Positions 1-6,365 of a DNA stretch of 7,590 bases are shown here, in pieces. Source of the stretch: Deltaproteobacteria bacterium (GTDB lineage Bacteria; Desulfobacterota; Desulfobacteria; Desulfobacterales; JAFDCJ01); assembly GCA_024277475.1 (NCBI GenBank), contig JAJRVC010000302.1:1-7590 (forward strand), in the 5' to 3' direction. Position numbers and translations under genes: made by a program. A model generated the notes under the pieces. The model searched no databases. It had not been told where the DNA came from and saw nothing but the letters and a program-made list of their open reading frames with translations. Positions within the stretch are counted from its first letter, which is position 1, and each line of letters begins with the position of its first letter.

Positions 1-753
1 CTTACTCAATGAAACGGCTCTGCCCTCTTCTTCGTAAATTCGCTTCTCTTCGCTGACACAGTCGTCAAGGGTTAATATTACCGGAAAAAATTGTCTCAAT
101 CGAAAATGCTCCAGCGCATACTCCGCCTCCGCTTTGGGGCGACCGGTGGCAATGGCCAGGATATTGTCCTGTGCAAACTCCGCCAGGATCGACCGGTCAA
201 GGAGCAATTTTTCTCTCAGGATGCAGCCCTGCTCCCGGTAAGTTTCGGGTTCCATAAAATAGGTGGATTTGAAAAGCTCCGCACCTAAATAGATTTCCTG
301 GAAAATCTGTTTGATGATATTGCCGGTGCCGACATCGCACCGGTACAACTTCGAAATAAAACTGTCCTCCGGTTTGCCTTTATCTTTGAGCAAAGAAGCC
401 AATGGCTGGGCAGTCGCGTTTAAATATTCGGCAATGACGGTGACATCACAGCATCCTATCGTTTCGCGATATCTTATCCAGGGGTCTTTGCTTTTGCAGG
501 TGGAAGGCTTATCTATCAATGAATACAGCAGGTTAATGACAACGCCAGTGAGATCCCAGTCGTTGTTCAATCCCCCGCTCTGCTTGACAGCCGCAAGGTC
601 TGAAAGCTCAAAGAGAGGCTCCGGCAGGTGCTCCGCCGCCCTCGCCGGACTGAAAAACTGCCGGGTCGTCTGTCGGACCACATCCCGATAGGAGTTGGAG
701 ACATCTATGATGACGCCGTCCATGTCAAATACGATGAGATTTTTAGGCTTCAT
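1..753 (-). CDS. HAD-superfamily hydrolase (phosphatase), subfamily IA TIGR01548-like; 3' end outside the window
   Basis: This reading frame is open from ATG at 753 to base 1 (251 codons, no stop), so the C-terminus is missing. HAD motif I is clear: FDMDG with nucleophile Asp10 and acid/base Asp12. The text after it (VIIDVSNSYRDVVRQT, residues 14-29) resembles the small HAD group TIGR01548, a hypothetical subfamily with a histidinol-phosphate context in some organisms; this is from memory. A long helical cap insert follows (about residues 30-185). Motif II is probably IATGRP with Thr203. Motif III lysine and the motif IV acidic pair would lie beyond the edge; the last codon, Lys251, could be the motif III lysine. 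Expected role: cytoplasmic Mg-dependent hydrolysis of a small phosphorylated metabolite, substrate unknown. A stop lies in frame upstream at 796-798, and a weak AGG sits 9 bases before the ATG. It is transcribed away from the ABC operon. Confidence 0.85.
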   Translation of the reverse strand, partial: MKPKNLIVFDMDGVIIDVSNSYRDVVRQTTRQFFSPARAAEHLPEPLFELSDLAAVKQSGGLNNDWDLTGVVINLLYSLIDKPSTCKSKDPWIRYRETIGCCDVTVIAEYLNATAQPLASLLKDKGKPEDSFISKLYRCDVGTGNIIKQIFQEIYLGAELFKSTYFMEPETYREQGCILREKLLLDRSILAEFAQDNILAIATGRPKAEAEYALEHFRLRQFFPVILTLDDCVSEEKRIYEEEGRAVSLSK

Positions 754-945
754 GGTCCAATACCTGATTTTACAGACTGATAAACCCTCATAGGTTCATA
801 GCATACCAGTGCAATCATCAGCATGATCGGTTACGATCTTTGCCACATCACGCATCTTTTGTACATCACTTTTTTACCAATTAAGCATATTCATTTTTTA
901 TTATGGTTAAAAAAAAATTTTACTCGTTTTAAAATTAAATTTTGT

Positions 946-976
946 TTGACATTTCCAACAAATTTTGCTTTGTAAC
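946..976 (+). promoter_or_regulatory. Candidate sigma-70-type promoter of the ABC operon
   Basis: A perfect -35 hexamer TTGACA (946-951) is followed by TGTAAC (971-976), which matches TATAAT at 4 of 6 positions with a long 19-base spacer. A 17-base spacer would give TTTGTA, a poor match. The AT-rich DNA just upstream could act as an UP-like element. The -35 is convincing and the -10 is not, so activator dependence is possible. Start site not known. Confidence 0.35.
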
Positions 977-1080
977 CTATTGTTATCGGGCAGAAGCATG
1001 ACGACGTTATCCCCTCTTACAGACGCTTACATTCAATCATCGGCTCACTGACAATTTTGCATGGCTCTAAACTTATACAA

Positions 1081-1086
1081 AAGGAG
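1081..1086 (+). promoter_or_regulatory. Shine-Dalgarno deciding the binding-protein start
   Basis: AAGGAG lies 7 bases before the ATG at 1094. The in-frame ATG at 1061 would place this site inside the coding region and has no ribosome binding site of its own, so 1094 is the better start. It also gives a normal Tat signal length. Confidence 0.85.
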
Positions 1087-1093
1087 AAAAGTT

Positions 1094-2251
1094 ATGAAAA
1101 CAACAGACAAAACAGTTACCTCTCAAAAGGGCTTTACCCGACGTGATTTTATTAAAACCGCGGCGGCAGCCGGGGTGGCAGCCAGCGTGGGACCCTGGTT
1201 TATTAAAGACGCCCTGTCATCCTCCGGGGAACTCAAGCTGTTCACATGGTCGGACTACTCTAAACCCGAAATCATCGCAGCGTTTGAAAAATCCACCGGT
1301 ATCAAGGTCAAGGTCACCAATTACAGCACCAACCAGGAATGTATGAACAAATTGCGGGCCGCGCGTGCCAAAGGATTTGACATCGCACAGCCTTCCTTGA
1401 CCGAATATAAGCTCCAGATGGAATTCGAGCTTTACCGGGAAATCGATGAAAGCAAAATTACCAATTTGAACAACGTGGAACCTTCTTTTTGGGAGAAATC
1501 CGGCAAGCTGGGGGGTATTATCCGCGGAAAGCGTGTGGGTCTGCCCTATGACTGGGGCACCGAGGCGATGGCCTGGAATACTGATAAATTAAGTTTTAAA
1601 TACGGTGAGCTTTCCTATGGCACCATGTGGGAACCCCAATTCGAACAGAAGGTTACCTGCCGGCCCCATTCGGTGTTTATCGGTGCCGGCCTCTACCTGG
1701 ATGCCATCGGAAAAGTGCCGTCAAATCGGATGTTCGATACCTATAAAACAGAAGAAAAAATGCGCAAAATCTATGATGAAATCTTCAAATTTCTGGTGGC
1801 GCATAAAAAGAACATCAAAATGTTCTGGAATAACGCCCAGGATCACCAACTGGCGTTTCTCCAGAACGGGTGCGTGATCGGCCAGACATGGGATGGACCC
1901 ATACTGACATTGAAAAAACAAGGCAAACCGGTATCTTATATGGCACCCAAAGAAGGTGCCATGACCTGGGTCGATTCCATGGCCATTGTTAAAAATGCAA
2001 AAAATGTGGAGCAGGCCTATGCCTTCATCAACTGGGCCTACACTCCCGAAGCCGGTGCCATTATGGCCACGGCAACCGGCTATAACAGTGTCGTCAAGGG
2101 GGCCGCCGATCTTCTGGATGATGCCACTAAAAAGGGCTTTGCCGAGGCCTATCCGGGTGATGCCCTGAAAAATCTTTGGTGGTATGTTTCCGAAGAACCC
2201 TGGTTTGTACCGGCTCGTACAGAATACAGAGACAAATTCCAGGCTGCTTAA
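1094..2251 (+). CDS. Tat-exported periplasmic substrate-binding protein of a PotD-type (spermidine/putrescine family) ABC importer
   Basis: The 385-residue product captures a small ligand in the periplasm for the importer encoded downstream. The N-terminus carries a twin-arginine signal, TRRDFIK at residues 15-21, then an Ala/Gly/Val-rich stretch to about residue 37. There is no lipobox, so it should be a soluble periplasmic protein exported folded. The mature part starts as PotD-family proteins do: LFTWSDYSKP (49-58), then TGIKVKV, with a later PYDWGTEAMAWNTDKL block. Trp52, Trp266 (TWDG) and Trp292/Asp294 (WVDS) fall where PotD has its aromatic ligand box and Asp257. The acidic PotD pair Asp168/Glu171 appears here as Arg190/Ser193 (in TCRPHSVF, 188-195), so polyamine specificity is doubtful. 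Length is slightly above E. coli PotD (348). First gene of the operon, followed by a strong intercistronic hairpin, as is common when the binding protein is made in excess. Confidence 0.9.
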   Translation: MKTTDKTVTSQKGFTRRDFIKTAAAAGVAASVGPWFIKDALSSSGELKLFTWSDYSKPEIIAAFEKSTGIKVKVTNYSTNQECMNKLRAARAKGFDIAQPSLTEYKLQMEFELYREIDESKITNLNNVEPSFWEKSGKLGGIIRGKRVGLPYDWGTEAMAWNTDKLSFKYGELSYGTMWEPQFEQKVTCRPHSVFIGAGLYLDAIGKVPSNRMFDTYKTEEKMRKIYDEIFKFLVAHKKNIKMFWNNAQDHQLAFLQNGCVIGQTWDGPILTLKKQGKPVSYMAPKEGAMTWVDSMAIVKNAKNVEQAYAFINWAYTPEAGAIMATATGYNSVVKGAADLLDDATKKGFAEAYPGDALKNLWWYVSEEPWFVPARTEYRDKFQAA

Positions 2252-2278
2252 GCATCCATATTAAACAACAGATAAGTT

Positions 2279-2321
2279 ATATCCCCTGGTACCGGGTGCC
2301 GCCCGCTGGTACCAGGGATAT
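2279..2321 (+). terminator. Intercistronic hairpin behind the binding-protein gene (mRNA stabiliser or partial terminator)
   Basis: CCCTGGTACC (2284-2293) pairs perfectly with GGTACCAGGG (2308-2317). Four more outer pairs (2279-2282 with 2318-2321) follow across one bulged C at 2283. The loop can form a small inner GGG/CCC stem. No T-run follows (TTAACCC), so it is a poor intrinsic terminator. Its position, 28 bases after the stop codon and before the ATPase gene, fits a 3'-end protecting stem-loop that raises binding-protein mRNA over permease mRNA. Confidence 0.65.
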
Positions 2322-2338
2322 TAACCCGGACGAGCTGG

Positions 2339-2377
2339 TTGGAGCGAAGCGTAAACCCCGATTTATCGGGGAGCCAA
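2339..2377 (+). repeat. Second intercistronic hairpin, possible dispersed repeat unit
   Basis: CCCCGA (2356-2361) and TCGGGG (2366-2371) form a GC-rich stem with loop TTTA. An outer TTGG/CCAA pair (2339-2342 and 2374-2377) could close a larger structure around GAGCGAAGCG. No T-run follows. The element resembles short palindromic repeats scattered between genes in some proteobacterial genomes, but one copy in this window cannot prove that. It ends 40 bases before the ATPase start. Confidence 0.4.
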
Positions 2378-2407
2378 ACAGGCGTTTGAATTTTCGATTA
2401 ACATACT

Positions 2408-2416
2408 AGGAGGAGG
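2408..2416 (+). promoter_or_regulatory. Strong Shine-Dalgarno of the ATPase gene
   Basis: AGGAGGAGG is a double, near-perfect anti-SD match ending directly before T-ATG at 2418. The upstream copy (2408-2413) gives a 4-base spacer. It supports independent, efficient re-initiation after the 166-base gap and fixes the ATG at 2418. Confidence 0.8.
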
Positions 2417-2417
2417 T

Positions 2418-3530
2418 ATGGCTCAAGGTGTGGGTCAAGGCATCGAAATTATCAATGTCAGCATGCGTTATCCGGGAGCAGAGCAATTTGCCGTGACCGA
2501 TGTGAGTGTAAATATAAAACCGGGTGAATTTTTTAGTTTTCTGGGACCCTCGGGCTGCGGTAAAACAACAATTTTGCGCCTGATTACGGGATTTATCGAT
2601 CCCACCGAAGGGGAGGTTCGTATCGGGGACGAAAACATGCGCGGCATCGGTCCGAATAAACGTCCTACCGCCATGATTTTTCAAAATTTAGCCCTGTTCC
2701 CGTTGATGTCTGTGGCGGATAATATCGGTTTCGGATTAGAAGTGCGTGGAGTGTCCCGACCTGAACGCAGAAAAAGAGCTACGGAATTGCTCGAACTGGT
2801 TGATCTGCCCGGGGTCGAGAACAAAAAGGTAAGTGACCTGTCCGGCGGTCAAATGCAACGCGTGGCCATTGCAAGAGGGCTTGCAGTCGAGCCTGCCGTG
2901 CTGCTGCTTGATGAGCCGTTGTCGGCGCTCGATCTCAAGCTGAGACAGCATATGCGCACGGAGCTGCGAAAAATCCAGAGACGTACCGGGGTCACCTTTG
3001 TCTACATTACACATGATCAGGGTGAAGCCCTGACAATGTCCGACCGCATCGGTGTGATGTCCGCCAGTGGTATATTGGAGCAGGTAGACACGGCGGACGT
3101 GTTATACAATGAACCCCAAACCGCCTTTGTAGCCGATTTTGTCGGTGACAACAACGCCTTCTCGGCCACTGTTAGTGAGGTTGTTAATGGCTATGCCGTG
3201 GTCGAGACCTCGTTTGGTTCACTCAAAGGCCTTAACCCCCAGCAGCTTAGTTCCGGGCAGTCGGCAATTGCTTTTGTTCGGCCGGAAGCCATTTCGGTCA
3301 TAGAGGGATCATCGTCGTTGGAAAATATTGTAAAGTGTACCGTCGAAAACCTGAGTTTCGAGGGCCCTTTCGCCACTATTTTTCTTAAAACCGGCCAGGA
3401 TCAAGCTTTTATTCTGCGCCAGAATAACGATGGATCTAAGCCGTTTTTACAGATCGGCGCAAACATAGAGGTGGGTTTCGATGCCGGCAATACTCGTTTG
3501 CTGGCATTTGGAGAGGTTTCTGATGCGTAA
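2418..3530 (+). CDS. ABC transporter ATP-binding protein, PotA type (CUT1/MOI-like importer ATPase with TOBE domain)
   Basis: The 370-residue product is the cytoplasmic motor of the importer and works as a dimer beneath the two permeases. All ATPase motifs are intact: Walker A GPSGCGKTT (43-51), Q-loop Gln89, signature LSGGQ (141-145), Walker B VLLLDEP with Asp165 and Glu166, D-loop SALD (169-172) and switch His199 in ITHD. The FVADFVGDNN segment (237-246) marks the end of the nucleotide-binding domain in PotA/PotG-like proteins. Residues from about 247 to 370 fit a TOBE-type regulatory domain, including FVRPEAI as seen in this family. Length matches PotA (378 in E. coli). Its last 8 bases overlap the start of the first permease gene. 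The assignment to a polyamine-type family is firm; the transported substrate is not. Confidence 0.93.
   Translation: MAQGVGQGIEIINVSMRYPGAEQFAVTDVSVNIKPGEFFSFLGPSGCGKTTILRLITGFIDPTEGEVRIGDENMRGIGPNKRPTAMIFQNLALFPLMSVADNIGFGLEVRGVSRPERRKRATELLELVDLPGVENKKVSDLSGGQMQRVAIARGLAVEPAVLLLDEPLSALDLKLRQHMRTELRKIQRRTGVTFVYITHDQGEALTMSDRIGVMSASGILEQVDTADVLYNEPQTAFVADFVGDNNAFSATVSEVVNGYAVVETSFGSLKGLNPQQLSSGQSAIAFVRPEAISVIEGSSSLENIVKCTVENLSFEGPFATIFLKTGQDQAFILRQNNDGSKPFLQIGANIEVGFDAGNTRLLAFGEVSDA
3510..3516 (+). promoter_or_regulatory. Shine-Dalgarno deciding the first permease start
   Basis: GGAGAGG lies 6 bases before the ATG at 3523, inside the end of the ATPase gene. The longer frame from ATG at 3481 adds 14 residues, lacks such a site and reads through this one, so 3523 is preferred. 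Confidence 0.8.
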
Positions 3531-4416
3531 ACTCTGGCAAGACGCAATTCGAAATTTCGGTGGTATCGGCATTGTATTCATCGGGCTTACGGTGGGTTCC
3601 TGGCTCATTTTTATGATTCTGCTGCCTCAATTGATTATGCTTGATTTTTCTTTTCGCCCGCTGCTGCCGTTGAGAAAAATGGGTGGCCCCGAAGACGTCT
3701 ATACGCTAAAAAATTACATCGTGCTGTTTACGACGCCGCTCCACAGAGCAATTTTTATAAAGACAATCTGGTCCAGTATAATCGTCACCACTGTTTCCCT
3801 GACTATTTGCTATCCCGTTGCATTTTATCTGGCAAAGGTCGCCCGGGGTGCCCGTTTTGGCTGGATACTGATGGGACTAATCATTCCATACTGGATCAAT
3901 GAGCTGTTGCGGATTTTCGCCTGGCAATTGATCCTGGCCGATTCCGGTATTTTGAATCAATTGCTGCTATTCATCGGGCTTATTGCCGAACCCTTAAACT
4001 TTCGTGCCGGTAACGGTGCTGTGATCATGGGGATGGCGTATGCCTACATTTTGTTCATGGTCTTTCCGTTGTACAACGCCATGGAGAGCCTCGACCGCAA
4101 CCAGATCGATGCGGCCCGTGACCTGGGTTCTTCATGGCTGCGCATACATCGGCGTATCGTTATCCCCCACGCCAAACCCGGTATTGCCGTGGGTTGCATT
4201 ATGGTTTTCATGCTGGCGGCCGGATCGATTGCCGCGCCTCAGCTTTTGGGCAGCCCCAGCAGTTTTTGGTTTACCCAGATCATTTATACAAATTTTGAAA
4301 CCGCCAATTGGAACCAGGGAGCGGCTTACGCCATGGTCTTAGCGGTTTTGTGCCTTATTTTTATTTTCGGCATGTTAAAGGTATTTAGAGTTGGATTGAA
4401 AGAGCTTACCTCATGA
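3523..4416 (+). CDS. ABC transporter permease, PotB/PotH type
   Basis: This 297-residue inner-membrane protein is one half of the translocation channel. Six hydrophobic segments are visible at about 14-38, 78-104, 113-139, 165-188, 220-243 and 267-289. Between the fourth and fifth is the cytoplasmic EAA loop that docks on the ATPase: DAARDLGSSWLRIHRRIVIP, residues 196-215, with the conserved Gly202 and the I-x-x-P ending. A periplasmic stretch with FSFRPLLPL (42-50) follows the first helix, as in PotB-like proteins. It overlaps the ATPase gene by 8 bases and the next permease gene by 4 (ATGA), so synthesis of all three is probably coupled. Length is usual for the family (about 275-320). Confidence 0.92.
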   Translation: MRKLWQDAIRNFGGIGIVFIGLTVGSWLIFMILLPQLIMLDFSFRPLLPLRKMGGPEDVYTLKNYIVLFTTPLHRAIFIKTIWSSIIVTTVSLTICYPVAFYLAKVARGARFGWILMGLIIPYWINELLRIFAWQLILADSGILNQLLLFIGLIAEPLNFRAGNGAVIMGMAYAYILFMVFPLYNAMESLDRNQIDAARDLGSSWLRIHRRIVIPHAKPGIAVGCIMVFMLAAGSIAAPQLLGSPSSFWFTQIIYTNFETANWNQGAAYAMVLAVLCLIFIFGMLKVFRVGLKELTS

Positions 4417-5213
4417 AGTCATCAAATGTTGTTTTAAAAGTTGTTACCGGCAGTTATTTAGTGCTGTTTTTTGTTTACTTGTTCCTGCCGTTGATTTTTA
4501 TGTCGGTTGTGGCCTTTAATACCAGCTCTATTCCCCAGGTGACACCCTGGGAGGGATTTACGCTGAAGTGGTTTGGTGAATTATTTGGCGACAACCAGAT
4601 GTGGGCCGGGTTGATCAACAGTCTCATAGTGGCTTTTTTTGTGGTTATCATTTCCGTTCCCATCGGCCTTGGCGCCTCACTGCTGCTGACAAGATTGCAG
4701 TTCAAAGCCCGTGATGGATTCTATGCCATACTTGTTTCTCCGCTTCTTATGCCGGGCATCATTCTCGGTATTTCCACCTTTCTATTCTGGGACCGGGCCT
4801 TTCAAATATCGGGGGGTCTGTGGACCGCCATCATGGGGCAGTCGACGTTTATCAGCGGCTATTGCATGTTGTTGATAATGGCGCGGGCGCAGCGCTTTAA
4901 TAAAACCCAGGAAGATGCAGCTTTTGATCTGGGGGCAACCCATCGGCAGGTCTTCTGGAAAATAACGCTGCCGTTTCTCAAACCGGCCTTAATCTCGGCC
5001 GCTGCCCTGGCATTTATGCAGTCGTTTGAAAATTATAATACCACCTTGTTTGCCATTGGATTTGAGCAGACATTGCCGATTTACATCGGCACCAAGCTGC
5101 GAGCTTTTATCAGCCCCGCCATGAATGCACTGGCGTGCATCTTCATTGGATTGACCATTACGGGTGCTACTGTATATGAAATCATGCGCAGGCGTGAAGG
5201 TGGCAAAAAATAG
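4413..5213 (+). CDS. ABC transporter permease, PotC/PotI type
   Basis: This 266-residue inner-membrane protein is the second half of the channel and pairs with the preceding permease. Six hydrophobic segments lie at about 11-35, 65-92, 102-126, 138-158, 190-210 and 236-255. The EAA loop is at 167-191 (EDAAFDLGATHRQVFWKITL, then PFLKP). The early FNTSSIPQ and GFTLKWF segments are typical of PotC-like proteins. The start codon overlaps the previous stop (ATGA) and no strong Shine-Dalgarno precedes it, which points to translational coupling. It is the last gene of the operon; a gene on the opposite strand ends 45 bases further on. The C-terminus is short and basic (RRREGGKK), probably cytoplasmic. 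Confidence 0.92.
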   Translation: MKSSNVVLKVVTGSYLVLFFVYLFLPLIFMSVVAFNTSSIPQVTPWEGFTLKWFGELFGDNQMWAGLINSLIVAFFVVIISVPIGLGASLLLTRLQFKARDGFYAILVSPLLMPGIILGISTFLFWDRAFQISGGLWTAIMGQSTFISGYCMLLIMARAQRFNKTQEDAAFDLGATHRQVFWKITLPFLKPALISAAALAFMQSFENYNTTLFAIGFEQTLPIYIGTKLRAFISPAMNALACIFIGLTITGATVYEIMRRREGGKK

Positions 5214-5243
5214 TGCGGAACCCCTGCCTTCTTGGTTTTGCCA
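5201..5243. terminator. Weak inverted repeat between convergent genes
   Basis: TGGCAAAA (5201-5208) and TTTTGCCA (5236-5243) are perfect 8-base arms with a 27-base loop, spanning the operon stop codon and most of the 45-base convergent gap. The T-stretch forms part of the right arm instead of following the stem, so this is only a possible bidirectional terminator. I see no better one here. Confidence 0.25.
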
Positions 5244-5258
5244 TAAGATACACAAAAT

Positions 5259-6365
5259 TCATGCTTTAGGATTCTCTTTACGCTTGGAAGAAAGAGGGAT
5301 AATGGTTTGAGTTTTCGCCACTCCTTGAATGCGCCTTACCCGGGTTTGGACAAATTGACCGATGGCCTCGGAATCCGAGGAAATCAGGTCGCGGTTTACA
5401 ACTATTTTTGCAAGGATATCGAAATTGCCGGGAATAAAGTGGACCTCTTGCACTTCCTTATAGGCGAAGAGTCTTTCCATGATCCGGTTCTCCCGACCGG
5501 TCTCCACGTTAATCATTAAAAATGCTGTTACTCCCTGCTTCATTTCCGGGAATTCGGATTTTTTTTTGTCCATCATCCTAGCACGAAATTCCTGCATCCG
5601 GGGGGGAATAAGTTGATCCAGTCCGATGCCGTATTTACGTTTCTTCCTCCCCTTTTGCCAGTGATGGAAGGAAATGTAGGTATAGAGATCTGCCAATGTA
5701 CGCCTTTGAAAGGACTTTACGAGCCCGCTGCGCTTAATAATAGAGGCCAGCGGGCTATAGATCGTTTTATACCAATCTTCCGCGGCATTTTCCCGTGATA
5801 CAGTTGTGCCGGCAACTTCCTCCAGCGAGTGCTGATGTTGGGCAATTTGTTCCAGCAGATGATGGAACTGTCCTACCTCGGTCAGAGAGATTAAAGCAGT
5901 GAGCCCTGTTTTTTTCTCAAAATCGGCCTTTTCCCGATAAAGAATATTCTGCAGCGTTTTTTGAGAGGGGAGATATTCGATGACATGGGCTGCTATTTCC
6001 TTCCAACCGAATTCTTTGGCGACGGCAACCCGATGATTGCCATCCAGAACATAGTATTCATCCTTGATTTTATATAACTCCACGGGTTCAAGACCTTTCC
6101 CCGACAGCATGGCTTCTTTGATGCGTTTAAGCCGAAACGGTTCATGATCTTCCTTTAGGCGGAACCGGCTGTCAAACTCCTGATACTTTCCCACGCTTCC
6201 CACGATTTTGTGCACCGGCACCGGTTTAAGACCCAGGTCGCTTCGCTCAACAGCTTCCTCCGCTGAGCGCTTTTCACTGAAGCTTTTAATCCCCTTTTTT
6301 TTCCGTTTTCGTTTGTTTCTATTCAGTATGTCAGCCATCGTCGATTTTAAGGATGCAATACCCAT
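5259..6365 (-). CDS. ParB/sulfiredoxin-like domain protein with C-terminal Lrp/AsnC RAM domain; function unknown
   Basis: The 368-residue soluble protein begins with a very basic segment (NRNKRKRKKKGIK, 15-27). Residues about 48-131 fit a ParB/Srx-like fold: VPVHKI near 49-54, then EPVELYKI, and the hallmark LDGNHRVAVAKEFG at 107-120 with Asp108, Gly109, His111 and Arg112. A charged helical middle follows; the block AAEDWYKTIYSPL to RRTLADLYTYI (194-231) resembles a W..YxP...RTxADLY motif I recall beside ParB-like and stress-type domains. Residues about 278-357 match an Lrp/AsnC effector-binding (RAM) domain, with GNFDILAKI (313-321) and IQGVAKTQTIIPL (346-358). No Lrp helix-turn-helix is present. 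The ATG at 6365 is chosen because AAGGTGG (6375-6381) precedes it by 9 bases; ATG 6338 has no such site. The start overlaps the phosphoesterase gene by 35 bases. Nuclease, kinase-like or sensory roles are all open. Confidence 0.8.
   Translation of the reverse strand: MGIASLKSTMADILNRNKRKRKKKGIKSFSEKRSAEEAVERSDLGLKPVPVHKIVGSVGKYQEFDSRFRLKEDHEPFRLKRIKEAMLSGKGLEPVELYKIKDEYYVLDGNHRVAVAKEFGWKEIAAHVIEYLPSQKTLQNILYREKADFEKKTGLTALISLTEVGQFHHLLEQIAQHQHSLEEVAGTTVSRENAAEDWYKTIYSPLASIIKRSGLVKSFQRRTLADLYTYISFHHWQKGRKKRKYGIGLDQLIPPRMQEFRARMMDKKKSEFPEMKQGVTAFLMINVETGRENRIMERLFAYKEVQEVHFIPGNFDILAKIVVNRDLISSDSEAIGQFVQTRVRRIQGVAKTQTIIPLSSKRKENPKA

Larger units (their letters stand above)
754..1093. promoter_or_regulatory. 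Divergent intergenic control region
   Basis: This 340-base stretch separates the HAD gene (minus) from the ABC operon (plus), and I see no credible gene in it. It must hold promoters for both directions. Bases 870-970 are strongly AT-rich, with A and T runs such as the A-run around 909-917. Two 5-4-5 dyads lie at 814-827 and 823-838. A TTGACA hexamer lies at 946-951, flanked by a direct repeat of AAATTTTG (937-944 and 960-967). The leader of the plus operon would be about 100 bases long; I see no riboswitch or attenuator in it. Confidence 0.6.

Noticed and set aside
91..691. Plus-strand open frames at 91-288 and 311-691
   Set aside because: They lie antisense to the continuous HAD frame, whose translation has clear family motifs.
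870..925. T-run/ACCA and TGGTT/A-run inverted arrangement as a terminator
   Set aside because: The arms are imperfect and AT-only, and it lies between divergent genes where no transcript should end.
998..1051. Short upstream frame in the operon leader (ATG 998, 17 codons)
   Set aside because: No Shine-Dalgarno, no repeated regulatory codons, and no hairpin pair that would suggest attenuation.
1061..1093. Longer start for the binding protein at ATG 1061 (11 extra residues)
   Set aside because: The AAGGAG site lies inside this extension and points to ATG 1094; the shorter form also gives a standard Tat signal.
2176..2409. Plus-strand frame crossing the end of the binding-protein gene and the hairpin region
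   Set aside because: No ribosome binding site; it covers two palindromes and its product resembles nothing I know.
3481..3522. Longer start for the first permease at ATG 3481
   Set aside because: No ribosome binding site of its own, and it would overlap the ATPase gene by 50 bases; GGAGAGG supports ATG 3523.
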